64,000 nucleotides of DNA from Sphingomonas sp. CCH9-E2 (lineage in GTDB: Bacteria; Pseudomonadota; Alphaproteobacteria; Sphingomonadales; Sphingomonadaceae). The stretch lies in NCBI RefSeq assembly GCF_001557215.1, contig NZ_LSJM01000104.1:1-64000 (forward strand), in the 5' to 3' direction. Numbering within the stretch: the stretch's first letter is position 1; each line of letters opens with the position of its first letter. A program made the position numbers and the translations under genes. The notes beneath the pieces were generated by a model. It saw only the letters and a program-made list of their open reading frames with translations. It was not told where the DNA came from and made no database searches. Below, in pieces: positions 1-7,988 of the stretch.

Positions 1-56
1 TTTCATGGTCCAGACTATCATAGTCTCTGGGCCACTCAGCGGGGGGCAGATCACAG

Positions 57-338
57 TTGGGCTCTGCTGAAATGCTTGTCGATGAGCTTCGCGACAGGCT
101 CCGCCGGATCGCTTCGAAACCCCTTAGTCTCAAGCAGATTGAGAAGCTGTTGTCGCTCACCCCCGCCGAACGCAACCGGTGGTCGAAAGATGGCCGACTG
201 CAAATTTCCGGGACATCCAAAATACGCCGAGGGGACAACCTCATTTCGCTCGCGACCTATAATGTGGATGCGGTGGAACGGTTGCTTGAAAATCCTGCCA
301 TCGTTGAGGCTTGGCGTCGTTCCGATGCCAGTCGTTAA
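57..338 (+). CDS. hypothetical protein, 93 aa
   Basis: I do not recognise this protein. It starts at TTG (57) about 10 nt after a G-rich run (41-46) that could act as a ribosome binding site; an in-frame ATG lies at 72. The product is basic and mostly helical at its N-terminus, with the segment SLKQIEKLLSLTPAERNRWS at residues 23-42 looking like a short helix-turn-helix, so a small DNA-binding role is possible but unproven. It ends 66 nt before the first B12 riboswitch and reads towards it. Coding status is likely from length and composition only. Confidence 0.45.
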   Translation: MGSAEMLVDELRDRLRRIASKPLSLKQIEKLLSLTPAERNRWSKDGRLQISGTSKIRRGDNLISLATYNVDAVERLLENPAIVEAWRRSDASR

Positions 339-379
339 GGGATTGGCTTTCGGGCGACTTTCGACTAGTGGATCAACGT

Positions 380-398
380 CAACGGTTTAAGACCGTTG
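380..398 (+). promoter_or_regulatory. perfect hairpin upstream of riboswitch 1
   Basis: CAACGGT (380-386) and ACCGTTG (392-398) form a 7-bp stem with a 5-nt loop. It lies between the small upstream gene and the riboswitch. There is no U tract, so it is a weak terminator candidate; it could instead be an operator within the btuB promoter. I cannot assign -35/-10 boxes with confidence. Confidence 0.35.
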
Positions 399-403
399 TC
401 AAC

Positions 404-626
404 AGATCGCGCCGGTGCCCGAGAGGGCTTAATTCGGGAACACGGTGAGGAGCGGCCTTGGCTGATCCGAATCCGAGGCTGTCCCTGCAACTGTAAGCGG
501 CGAGCGCGATGCACATCGCTTCCACCTTCGGGCGGAAGCAGCCACTGGGCCTTACGCTTGTCCAAGCGCGGCCTGGGAAGGCCGTGCATCAAGCTATGAC
601 CCGCGAGCCAGGAGACCTGCCGGCGT
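404..626 (+). promoter_or_regulatory. cobalamin riboswitch (upstream of btuB)
   Basis: The conserved core of the adenosylcobalamin riboswitch is visible: GCCGGTGCCC at 411-420, GGGAACACGGTG at about 437, CTGTCCCTGCAACTGTAAGC at 479-498, GCCACTGG at 540, and the B12 box AGCCAGGAGACCTGCC at 606-621. The 5' CGCCGG and 3' CCGGCG close the outer stem. It precedes a TonB receptor and a B12-type ABC transporter, the classical target set. High B12 would be expected to repress the operon, as known for this family; direction and mechanism are not shown by the sequence. Confidence 0.96.
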
Positions 627-629
627 TTG

Positions 630-710
630 GTCGCTCTTGCTGCGGTCCAGGGGATGGCCATGGCACGGTAACCTCCGTCTGAGCGACGAACCATTGCGGC
701 TGGGGCCGCA
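630..710 (+). promoter_or_regulatory. conserved downstream module of riboswitch 1 (putative expression platform)
   Basis: Two stems follow the aptamer: GTCGCTC (630-636) with GAGCGAC (681-687), and TGCGGC (695-700) with GCCGCA (705-710) around a TGGG loop. The stretch, including GGTCCAGGGGATGGCCA between the arms, recurs almost unchanged after the second riboswitch (6754-6836). No U tract follows, so it does not look like an intrinsic terminator; it sits about 145 nt before the btuB start. Confidence 0.6.
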
Positions 711-853
711 GGGTTAGTCCTGCGCGGGTGAATTGTGCCCACTCGCGTTGGCCTGGCCGACCGTTCGTGCGCTCTCCCGACTCGCCTTGGGAGTTGATGG
801 ATCCGGTTGCCCCTTTTCGTCGCGCAGTTGCTCGGCACCAAGGGGGTATCCCG

Positions 854-2797
854 ATGAAGAAACCTGTTCTCGTATCCACGTTTGCGCTGGCGCTAGCCAG
901 CTGCCCGGCCTTCGCGCAGTCGAACCCGGGACAGCCTACAACCAATGACAGCGGAGAAACCATTGTCGTGACGGCGTCACGGTCCGGTGAGGCCGTGGCC
1001 GTAAACAAGCTCGGTGCGTCGGTGACGGTACTGGACAGCGAAGCGTTGGAGCAGCGCCAGACCCGGATTGTTTCGGACATTCTGCGCGATGTGCCGGGCG
1101 TTGCCGTGAGCCGCACCGGCGCTGCTGGCGGCCTCACCCAGCTCCGGCTTCGCGGCTCCGAGGGCAACCACGTCCTCGTTCTGATTGACGGTATAGAAGC
1201 TTCGGACCCGTATTTTGGCGAGTTCGATTTCGCCACTCTCATTGCCGATCCCGAAGCCCGCGTTGAAGTCCTGCGAGGGCAGCAGTCCTCGCTTTACGGT
1301 TCGGACGCGATCGGCGGCGTTATCCAGTATCTGACATTGACCGGGAAGGAGGCTCCGGGGGTCAGCTTGCGCGCAGAGGGCGGCAGCTTCAACACCTTCA
1401 CCGGAAGCGCGCGTGCTGGCGGAGTGTCTGGCGATCTCGATTATGCTGTGTCTGGCGCTTACTATCACACCGGCGGCTATCCCACGGCACGAAATGGCAG
1501 CAGGGATGTCGGCTCCGACATCGCAGGCCTTTCGGCCAAGCTCATCTGGTCGCCGTCCGAAACCTTCAAACTGACCGGCGTTGCCCGCTACAGCTTCACG
1601 GAAGCCGATACCAACAACAGCGAGAACAATCCGGCGAGCCCGCTATTCGGATTCACCGTCGACAGCCCCGGCGTGTTCTTCAGAAACAAGGCCTTCTATG
1701 GTCTTGTGAGAGCTGAACTGATCGGGCTCGACGGCCGCTGGACGAACGCAGTGACAGGGCAAGTCGCGTTGAGCGAGCGCAAGGGCTTCGACGCTGCGGG
1801 CTTCGATTACGGCAACAAGGGTAACCGCTACAAAGGCTCGTTCGAATCGAGCCTGCGGCTGGGCACCGACGCCATCCGGCATCGCCTGACCGCCGCAATC
1901 GACGTCGAGCGCGAAGAATTCCAGAACACCACACCGTCATCCTTCGCGTTTCAGGGAAAAAGATCGACCGACAATGTCGGGATTGTCGGGCAGTATGAAC
2001 TGCTGATCAACGACGCATTCTCTTTTGGTGCATCGATCCGCCATGACGAAAATGATCGCTTTGATGACCCCACAACTTGGCGGGTTCAAGGCAGTTATTC
2101 GCTCCCGACTGGTACCCGTGTTCGCGGTGCCTATGGAACGGGGGTCAAGAATCCGGGCTATTTCGAGCTCTATGGATTTTCCGATGGCCGCTATATTGGC
2201 AACCCTAACCTGAGGCCCGAGAAGTCGGAAGGGTGGGAAGCCGGCATCGAGCAAAGCTTCAGCGATGGCAAGGCCACCATAAGCGCGACCTATTTCGATA
2301 GCCGCCTGAAGGACGAAATTTTCACGACCTTCCCCGCTCCGACCTTCATAGCGACGCCATCAAACCGTGCAACTTTGTCGAAACAGCATGGCATTGAGGT
2401 GGCCCTTGCCGCCCGTCCAATTCCCCAGATCAGGCTGGACGCCGCCTACACATGGCTTCATGCGCGAGAAAACGGCACAGTCGAGGTGCGTCGCCCCAAG
2501 CATATCGGCAGTTTCAACGCGACAGTGTTCAGCAAGGATGAGCGCTTTTCGGGTACGTTGACAGTGCGCTACAACGGGCGTCAGACCGATGTCGCGTTTA
2601 CAAATCCAAGCTTCATTCCGGTGCGCGTGTCCCTGAGGGAATATGTACTGGTTAACCTGAATGCCGAATACAAGTTGCGCCCCAACATTTCGTTGTTTGC
2701 GCGCGTAGAAAACCTCATCAACGAGCAATACGAAGAGGTGTTCAGTTTCGCCACTCCGGGCCGCGCAGGCTATGGTGGCGTTCGCGTCCGCTTCTGA
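854..2797 (+). CDS. btuB: TonB-dependent vitamin B12 outer-membrane receptor
   Basis: A 647-residue TonB-dependent receptor that would import cobalamin across the outer membrane. The ATG at 854 is chosen because it gives a good signal peptide (MKKP then a hydrophobic core, cleavage after AFA near residue 21) and lies after AAGGGGG. A TonB-box-like ETIVVTAS follows at residues 35-42, then the plug domain (LRLRGSEGNHVLVLIDGI, VEVLRGQQSSLYGSDAIGGV), then the beta-barrel ending in the usual C-terminal phenylalanine (VRVRF). Riboswitch control and overlap with btuFCD support a cobalamin substrate; without that context the substrate could not be assigned. Its stop overlaps the btuF start (TGATG). 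Confidence 0.93.
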   Translation: MKKPVLVSTFALALASCPAFAQSNPGQPTTNDSGETIVVTASRSGEAVAVNKLGASVTVLDSEALEQRQTRIVSDILRDVPGVAVSRTGAAGGLTQLRLRGSEGNHVLVLIDGIEASDPYFGEFDFATLIADPEARVEVLRGQQSSLYGSDAIGGVIQYLTLTGKEAPGVSLRAEGGSFNTFTGSARAGGVSGDLDYAVSGAYYHTGGYPTARNGSRDVGSDIAGLSAKLIWSPSETFKLTGVARYSFTEADTNNSENNPASPLFGFTVDSPGVFFRNKAFYGLVRAELIGLDGRWTNAVTGQVALSERKGFDAAGFDYGNKGNRYKGSFESSLRLGTDAIRHRLTAAIDVEREEFQNTTPSSFAFQGKRSTDNVGIVGQYELLINDAFSFGASIRHDENDRFDDPTTWRVQGSYSLPTGTRVRGAYGTGVKNPGYFELYGFSDGRYIGNPNLRPEKSEGWEAGIEQSFSDGKATISATYFDSRLKDEIFTTFPAPTFIATPSNRATLSKQHGIEVALAARPIPQIRLDAAYTWLHARENGTVEVRRPKHIGSFNATVFSKDERFSGTLTVRYNGRQTDVAFTNPSFIPVRVSLREYVLVNLNAEYKLRPNISLFARVENLINEQYEEVFSFATPGRAGYGGVRVRF

Positions 2798-3702
2798 TGT
2801 TCCGCAAGGCGCTCTGCCTCCTTTGGATGATCTCCGTGCTTCCGGCTCTGGCCGGTTGCACGGAGCCGTCTGGTAGTCGCAGCCAGGCGGCAGCAAAGCC
2901 AGTCCATGTCATGTCGATGAACCAGTGCACGGATCAGCTTGTCCTGGCATTGCTGCCACCTGAGCGGATCGCGTCGGTCACTTGGCTGTCGCGCGATCCC
3001 GACGGCTCCCTCATGTTCCGCGAGGCTGCGCGTGTCGACATCAACCATGGAATGTCGGAGGAGGTCCTGCGCCAGAAGCCGGACCTGGTTATTGCCGGGG
3101 CATTTACGACGCCGGCAACACGCGGACTGCTTAAGCGATTAGGGTTTCCAATGATCGAGGTCGATCATGCGGAAACCTACGAAGATATCCGCAAGATAAC
3201 CCGACAGGTCGCCAAGGCAGTAGGAGAGCCCGCTCGCGGCGAGGAATTGATCGCAAAAATGGACCGCCAACTGGCCGACCTTGCGCGCGATCCGGGCCCG
3301 CCGCTACGAGTGGCTGCGTGGGATGGTGCTGGCTTCAATGCAAGCACGGGGTCTCTCTATGACACTGTGCTCAAGACAGCCGGTGCGACCAATGTTGCCA
3401 ACACACTGCAGAAGAGCAGCTACGGCAAACCGGATATCGAAATCCTGCTCCTTTCTGCTCCGTCCCTGCTGGTGAAAGGCGCCGGGGTAGGTCGCCGCCC
3501 GGGGCTTCGCGAAAACGTCGAGCGACACCCTCTAATCCGTCGCTACTGGGACGGTGACCGTACGCTGACGATCCGACAGGCGTACTACGTTTGCGGAACG
3601 CCGATGGTGACGGAAGCCGCGATGCAGTTGCGCAACGAACTTCGTTCAGCGGCTCTCCATGCCCGCTCTCCCCTTCCCTTTGCCGGTGGGAAATCGCTAT
3701 GA
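2797..3702 (+). CDS. btuF: cobalamin ABC transporter substrate-binding lipoprotein
   Basis: A 301-residue periplasmic binding protein of the helical-backbone metal/cobalamin class (PF01497 type). The N-terminus is a lipoprotein signal with the lipobox LAGC, cysteine at residue 21, so it is probably anchored to the inner membrane rather than free in the periplasm. The body shows the family pattern VMSMNQCTDQLVLALLPPERIASVTWLS near residues 30-57 and the rigid linker helix KITRQVAKAVGEPARGEELIAKM. It starts within the btuB stop and its own stop overlaps btuC by 4 nt (ATGA), so it is translationally coupled to both. Relatives that bind haem or siderophores exist; operon context favours B12. Confidence 0.88.
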   Translation: MFRKALCLLWMISVLPALAGCTEPSGSRSQAAAKPVHVMSMNQCTDQLVLALLPPERIASVTWLSRDPDGSLMFREAARVDINHGMSEEVLRQKPDLVIAGAFTTPATRGLLKRLGFPMIEVDHAETYEDIRKITRQVAKAVGEPARGEELIAKMDRQLADLARDPGPPLRVAAWDGAGFNASTGSLYDTVLKTAGATNVANTLQKSSYGKPDIEILLLSAPSLLVKGAGVGRRPGLRENVERHPLIRRYWDGDRTLTIRQAYYVCGTPMVTEAAMQLRNELRSAALHARSPLPFAGGKSL

Positions 3703-4685
3703 CCCGGTGGCTTGTTCCCATGCTGGTCAGTTGTCTGCTCGCCAGCGCTTTCGCTTCGGTGCTGGCTGGCTCCGTCTGGTTGACACCACGCGAAGCGTTT
3801 CAGGCGCTGGCTTTCGATCATGCGGATCTGGCTGGCCAGATCGTCACCCAGATCCGCCTGCCACGGGTTGTCCTTTCGATGGCCATCGGTGGCATCCTTG
3901 GCCTCTCGGGTGCCGTCATGCAGGGGCTGTTGCGAAACCCGCTGGCTGACCCCGGCCTGCTGGGCGTTTCGGCAGGTGCCTCGCTCGGTGCGGTCATCGC
4001 CATCTATTTCGGCTTTGCCGCCAGTTTTACCCTTGCCGCTCCGCTGTTTGGTCTGACAGGTGCATTCGTCACCACAGGCATTGCCTTCATCCTTGCGCGG
4101 GGAGGCGGTACCCTATCGCTCATCCTGGCCGGGGCAGCAGTCAGCAGCATAGCCAGTGCAGGCGTCAGTCTGGCGCTCAACCTCTCCCCCAATCCTTATG
4201 CCGCTTACGAGATCATGACCTGGCTGATGGGTTCGCTTGCCGATCGAAGCTGGGATCATGTCCGCCTTGCCACACCCTTTATCCTTGCCGGGGGTACGAT
4301 GCTTCTGCTGACGGGCCGAGCTCTGGATGCTCTTGCATTGGGTGAAGCGCAGGCTGAAAGCCTGGGGATTGCGGTTTCACGAACGCGCATGCTGGCGCTG
4401 ATCGGTACGGCCCTTGGCGTCGGAGGCGCAACCGCCGTATCCGGAACGATCGGTTTCGTAGGCCTGATTGCGCCTCACCTTGTCCGGCCTCTGGTCGCCC
4501 ATCGTCCAGGCAAGGTGCTCATCCCGGCCATGCTGGTTGGAGCCGTTCTGGTAACCCTCGCCGACATCGCGTCGCGCACATTGGTATTCCGGGGCATGCC
4601 GCTAAATCTCGGGGTGTTCATCAGCCTGATCGGGGCACCGTTCTTCCTGTGGCTGGTCCTTCATGTCCGGAGACGCACCGCATGA
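3699..4685 (+). CDS. btuC: cobalamin ABC transporter permease (FecCD family)
   Basis: A 328-residue integral membrane permease of the FecCD/BtuC family with about ten hydrophobic segments. The start ATG at 3699 overlaps the btuF stop (ATGA). The family signature LRLPRVVLSMAIGGILGLSGAVMQGLLRNPLADPG-like stretch lies near residues 50-85, and the cytoplasmic coupling region GFVGLIAPHLVRP near residues 255-267 contacts the ATPase. Its stop overlaps btuD by 4 nt. Metal-siderophore permeases look the same, so substrate assignment depends on riboswitch control and neighbours. Confidence 0.9.
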   Translation: MTRWLVPMLVSCLLASAFASVLAGSVWLTPREAFQALAFDHADLAGQIVTQIRLPRVVLSMAIGGILGLSGAVMQGLLRNPLADPGLLGVSAGASLGAVIAIYFGFAASFTLAAPLFGLTGAFVTTGIAFILARGGGTLSLILAGAAVSSIASAGVSLALNLSPNPYAAYEIMTWLMGSLADRSWDHVRLATPFILAGGTMLLLTGRALDALALGEAQAESLGIAVSRTRMLALIGTALGVGGATAVSGTIGFVGLIAPHLVRPLVAHRPGKVLIPAMLVGAVLVTLADIASRTLVFRGMPLNLGVFISLIGAPFFLWLVLHVRRRTA

Positions 4686-5464
4686 GCGCGCTGCACTTTC
4701 ATGGTGTTTCGGCGCGCCGGGGGCAGCGTCTGGTCCTTGACGGGATATCGGCGCGTGTTCCATCGGGCCATCTGACTGCTGTGATCGGCCCCAATGGCGC
4801 CGGCAAGAGCACCTTGCTGGACATCACATCGGGCCTCAAACGCCCGGTGCAAGGTTCGGTCGAACTCGATGGCAAGGACCTCCACCGCCTTGGCCGCCGG
4901 GAACTTGCCAAGTTGCGTGCCTATCTGCCGCAACGTGCGGGGGTTGATTGGCCGATCACCGTAGAGCGCGTGGTTGCGCTCGGGCTGACTCCGGCGCTGC
5001 CAGCATTCGGCACCATACCGTCCGCTCTGCTTCCCGCCATCGACGATGCACTGCTCGCCTGCGATCTGCTGGGTTTGCGGGATCGGCCAGCCACGCAATT
5101 GTCGGGTGGCGAACTGGCGCGGGCAATGCTGGCCCGCGCGATTGTCGGCGATCCAGCGCTTCTGATCGTTGATGAACCAACCGCGGGTCTGGATCCACGC
5201 CATGCCATCGATGCCGTCCAGCGTCTCAAGGCCCGGACCACGGCCGGGTGCACGGTTGTCATGGCGATCCACGATCTTGATCTGGCCTTGGCCTTCGCGG
5301 ACTCGATCCTCGCAATCCGCGATGGGCGATTGCTTGCACACGGTCCGACGCACGAAGTCGTCACCGAAAGCCTACTCACCTCGCTCTATGACGTTCCGGT
5401 CCGGTTATCTCGTGACGGGGACGGCATTTCCGTCCGCTTTCTCAAGTCCGGGGTATCATCATGA
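4682..5464 (+). CDS. btuD: cobalamin ABC transporter ATP-binding protein
   Basis: A 260-residue ABC ATPase powering the BtuCD-F importer on the cytoplasmic face. Walker A is GPNGAGKST near residues 36-44, the signature is LSGGELARAMLARAI, Walker B is LLIVDEPTAGLD, followed by the switch histidine in MAIHDLDLAL. The start at 4682 overlaps the btuC stop (ATGA) and the stop overlaps the next gene in the same way. All expected catalytic motifs are present. Confidence 0.92.
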   Translation: MSALHFHGVSARRGQRLVLDGISARVPSGHLTAVIGPNGAGKSTLLDITSGLKRPVQGSVELDGKDLHRLGRRELAKLRAYLPQRAGVDWPITVERVVALGLTPALPAFGTIPSALLPAIDDALLACDLLGLRDRPATQLSGGELARAMLARAIVGDPALLIVDEPTAGLDPRHAIDAVQRLKARTTAGCTVVMAIHDLDLALAFADSILAIRDGRLLAHGPTHEVVTESLLTSLYDVPVRLSRDGDGISVRFLKSGVSS

Positions 5465-6441
5465 ACCAGATTTCCTTTGACGAACTGGCACGTCTCGCGT
5501 GCGACCCTGGCCATGGCTGGAGCATCGGCACATTCGGTGCGATCGGCGAATTCATTCGCGACGAGGATGAGCCGGCCACGGTTCAAAACGACCGCGACAA
5601 TATCGAAATCGTGACCGCTCGCGGTGCCTTGCGGATCAGGCATTCGGATAGCTTTGAATGCCTTGCCTGGGATAGCCTGTCCTCTGATGGCGAAAGCTGG
5701 GGTCATGCAATGGCGCTCTGCGCGCCTCTGACTGGTTCGGTCGATCGGGCTGTCGTATCTTTGGGCGCCGATACCGACGCCATTCGCAGGGAAGACCAGT
5801 CGAGCCGCCTGTTCGACATGGGCGTTTGTAACGGCACCATAAGGATGTGCGCCCGCACTGACGACGAAGCGCTGATCGGGGCTCTCGAGGCTCTTGAAGG
5901 TCAGGACCTGCTGTCTTCGCCAACAGTCATGGCCGAGGTTCTGCGTGCGCAGCCCCACCGGGTCATGCTCTCGCCTGCCGGACGGATCGAAGTCTTCCAA
6001 CCGATTCCGCCTCCGGATGGGAAATCGCCGGAAGGCCCGCACACCCATCTGCTTGCCAAGCTTATCGGGAAGGGTCGGCCACATGGCGCCAACGTCCCCA
6101 TTCCGGATGGCTATCAGTCGATCCTGAACATTCACCCTCGCTCACCTTGGCGGAACGCACTGGGTGAACGGCACGATTTCGTGCCCGATACGGACACCGC
6201 CTTTTCACCTATGCTTGAACGCTTTGGCCTTGATCAGGATCGTGCCGTGGACGCACATATCCGCACCGCTGTGGCTGAAGGCGCAAACCCTGAATTCTTT
6301 GATTGGCCCGACACACGGCGGGGCCGAACGAAAGCCCGCATCGTCCTGCGCCGTCTTGCCGCTGCCGGTCACGAGCACGTGGGTCCCTGGCGCGTCTGGT
6401 TCGACCGCGCTCCCGTTGAAACCGATGAAACGGAACAGTGA
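5461..6441 (+). CDS. conserved protein of the B12-uptake operon, function unknown
   Basis: A 326-residue soluble protein coupled to btuD by a 4-nt ATGA overlap, so it is co-expressed with the B12 importer under riboswitch 1. The N-terminus (GHGWSIGTFGAIGEFIRDEDEPA, residues 18-40) resembles a family I associate with alphaproteobacterial B12 loci (possibly DUF6925), but I cannot confirm this. The centre contains HTHLLAKLIGKGRPH (about residues 198-212) with several histidines that might bind metal. There is no signal peptide or membrane segment, so it is probably cytoplasmic. A role in handling imported corrinoid is an inference from context alone. Confidence 0.75.
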   Translation: MNQISFDELARLACDPGHGWSIGTFGAIGEFIRDEDEPATVQNDRDNIEIVTARGALRIRHSDSFECLAWDSLSSDGESWGHAMALCAPLTGSVDRAVVSLGADTDAIRREDQSSRLFDMGVCNGTIRMCARTDDEALIGALEALEGQDLLSSPTVMAEVLRAQPHRVMLSPAGRIEVFQPIPPPDGKSPEGPHTHLLAKLIGKGRPHGANVPIPDGYQSILNIHPRSPWRNALGERHDFVPDTDTAFSPMLERFGLDQDRAVDAHIRTAVAEGANPEFFDWPDTRRGRTKARIVLRRLAAAGHEHVGPWRVWFDRAPVETDETEQ

Positions 6442-6542
6442 GGTTGCGCCTGCAATTTCAGCGCGAACTTTGATTGGCATGATCGAAGTTTGGGTCTAGA
6501 GATATTCAATGATGATGCGGGTTTGCCCGTGCCATCGATGAT

Positions 6543-6749
6543 CGCGCCGGTGCCCCCAACGGGGCTTAATCGGGAATGCGGTGCGGGAGCGTAGCTCCCA
6601 AATCCGCGGCTGTCCCTGCAACTGTAAGCGGATAGCGCGATGCACATTTTTCCTGCGCGTGCAGGAAAAGCCACTGGACCGCGCATGAACGCGCATCTGG
6701 GAAGGCGTGCATCAAGCTGTGACCCGCGAGCCAGGAGACCTGCCGGCGC
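6543..6749 (+). promoter_or_regulatory. cobalamin riboswitch (upstream of cobW-cobN operon)
   Basis: A second complete cobalamin aptamer: GCCGGTGCCC at 6546-6555, GGGAATGCGGTG near 6572, GCTGTCCCTGCAACTGTAAG at about 6608-6627, GCCACTGG at 6670-6677, and the B12 box AGCCAGGAGACCTGCC at 6729-6744; CGCCGG and CCGGCG close the outer stem. It differs from the first copy mainly in variable stems, so the two are homologous rather than a recent identical duplication. It would place the whole biosynthetic operon under B12 feedback. Confidence 0.96.
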
Positions 6750-6753
6750 TCTG

Positions 6754-6836
6754 GTCGCTCTTGCCCGGGTCCAGGGGATGGCCAAGGCACGGTACTCTTC
6801 CGTCTGAGCGACGAAGCTGTGCGGCTGGGGCTGCAC
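6754..6836 (+). promoter_or_regulatory. conserved downstream module of riboswitch 2
   Basis: GTCGCTC (6754-6760) pairs with GAGCGAC (6806-6812), and GTGCGGC (6819-6825) pairs with GCTGCAC (6830-6836) around a TGGG loop. Compared with the module after riboswitch 1, the second stem has a changed pair (G-C there, G-U here) and one extra closing pair, so pairing is kept. The cobW start is about 107 nt further on. Confidence 0.6.
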
Positions 6837-6942
6837 GGCCGCGTGGTTTCGGGCGTCTGTCGCGCCAGCCCGTTGTCGCGCGCCGACCGGACCTGTCCGG
6901 CAAGCCCTGCCCGGTGTCGCTCTGGCGCGCGGAGGAACTGCC

Positions 6943-7980
6943 ATGTCGGACCTGTCAAAGGTACCCGTCACGATCATCACCGGCTTTCTGGGTGCCGGTA
7001 AGACCACGCTGATCAGCCACCTGATCCGCAACGCTGGCGGACGCCGATTGGCTGTGGTCGTCAATGAATTCGGTACTCTGGGGGTGGATGGGGACATCCT
7101 ACAATCCTGCGCCATTCCCGATTGCCCGGCGGAAAACATCGTCGAACTGGCCAACGGCTGCATCTGCTGCACCGTGGCGGACGATTTCATTCCCACCGTA
7201 GAGCGCCTGCTCGCGCTTGATCCGCGCCCTGACCATATCCTGATCGAGACATCAGGGCTGGCCCTGCCCAAGCCCTTGCTCAAGGCCTTCGACTGGCCGG
7301 CAATCCGCAGTCGCATCACGGTGGATGGCGTCCTTGCGCTGGCCGATGCCGAAGCGGTTGCTGCCGGACGGTTTGCCCCCGATCTTGCAGCGCTGGAGGC
7401 CCAGCGCGCCGCAGACCCGGGGATCGACCACGAAACCCCGCTGTCCGAAGTCTTCGAGGACCAGCTTGCCTGCGCCGATCTCGTTTTGCTGACCAAGGTT
7501 GATCTGGCCGGACCTGACGGAGTCGCTGCCGCAAGGGCAGCCATTGCGGCCGAAGCACCCCGCCCCGTGCCTGTGATCGAGATAGCCGAAGGGATTGTCG
7601 ACCCTCGCGTGATCCTTGGACTTGGAGCTGCCGCCGAAGACGATATCGCTGCCCGGCCCTCGCATCACGACAATGAGGATGATCACGAGCACGACGATTT
7701 CGACAGCACCGTCATCGCGCTCGGCGAGATTGCCGATCCCGCCGATTTGGTGGCGCGTATCGAAACGCTCGCCCGCGACCATCGCATCCTGCGGGTAAAA
7801 GGCTACGCTGCCGTGACTGGCAAGCCCTTGCGCCTCTTGGTGCAGGCCGTCGGGTCGAGGGTTCGTCACCAGTACGACCGCCCATGGCGCCCCGATGAGC
7901 GGCGCCAGACCACCCTGGTCGCCATCGCCGAGCATGACGATATCGACGAGCCTGCCATTCGCGCGGTGCTGGCAGGCTAA
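6943..7980 (+). CDS. cobW: CobW GTPase, cobalt chaperone for the cobaltochelatase
   Basis: A 345-residue COG0523/CobW P-loop GTPase. Walker A is GFLGAGKTT at residues 14-22, the metal-binding CxCC motif appears as NGCICCTV, and a histidine/acid-rich linker (SHHDNEDDHEHDD) near residues 235-250 is typical of metal chaperones; the CobW C-terminal domain follows. In aerobic cobalamin synthesis it is thought to deliver cobalt to CobNST. It is the first gene after riboswitch 2, preceded by GGAGGAA, and lies directly before cobN. Confidence 0.93.
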   Translation: MSDLSKVPVTIITGFLGAGKTTLISHLIRNAGGRRLAVVVNEFGTLGVDGDILQSCAIPDCPAENIVELANGCICCTVADDFIPTVERLLALDPRPDHILIETSGLALPKPLLKAFDWPAIRSRITVDGVLALADAEAVAAGRFAPDLAALEAQRAADPGIDHETPLSEVFEDQLACADLVLLTKVDLAGPDGVAAARAAIAAEAPRPVPVIEIAEGIVDPRVILGLGAAAEDDIAARPSHHDNEDDHEHDDFDSTVIALGEIADPADLVARIETLARDHRILRVKGYAAVTGKPLRLLVQAVGSRVRHQYDRPWRPDERRQTTLVAIAEHDDIDEPAIRAVLAG

Positions 7981-7988
7981 GCTAGGCC

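Noticed and set aside
728..853. N-terminal extension of btuB to an earlier ATG at 728
   Set aside because: It would place 42 residues before a clear signal peptide and overlap the riboswitch downstream region; the ATG at 854 has a good binding site.
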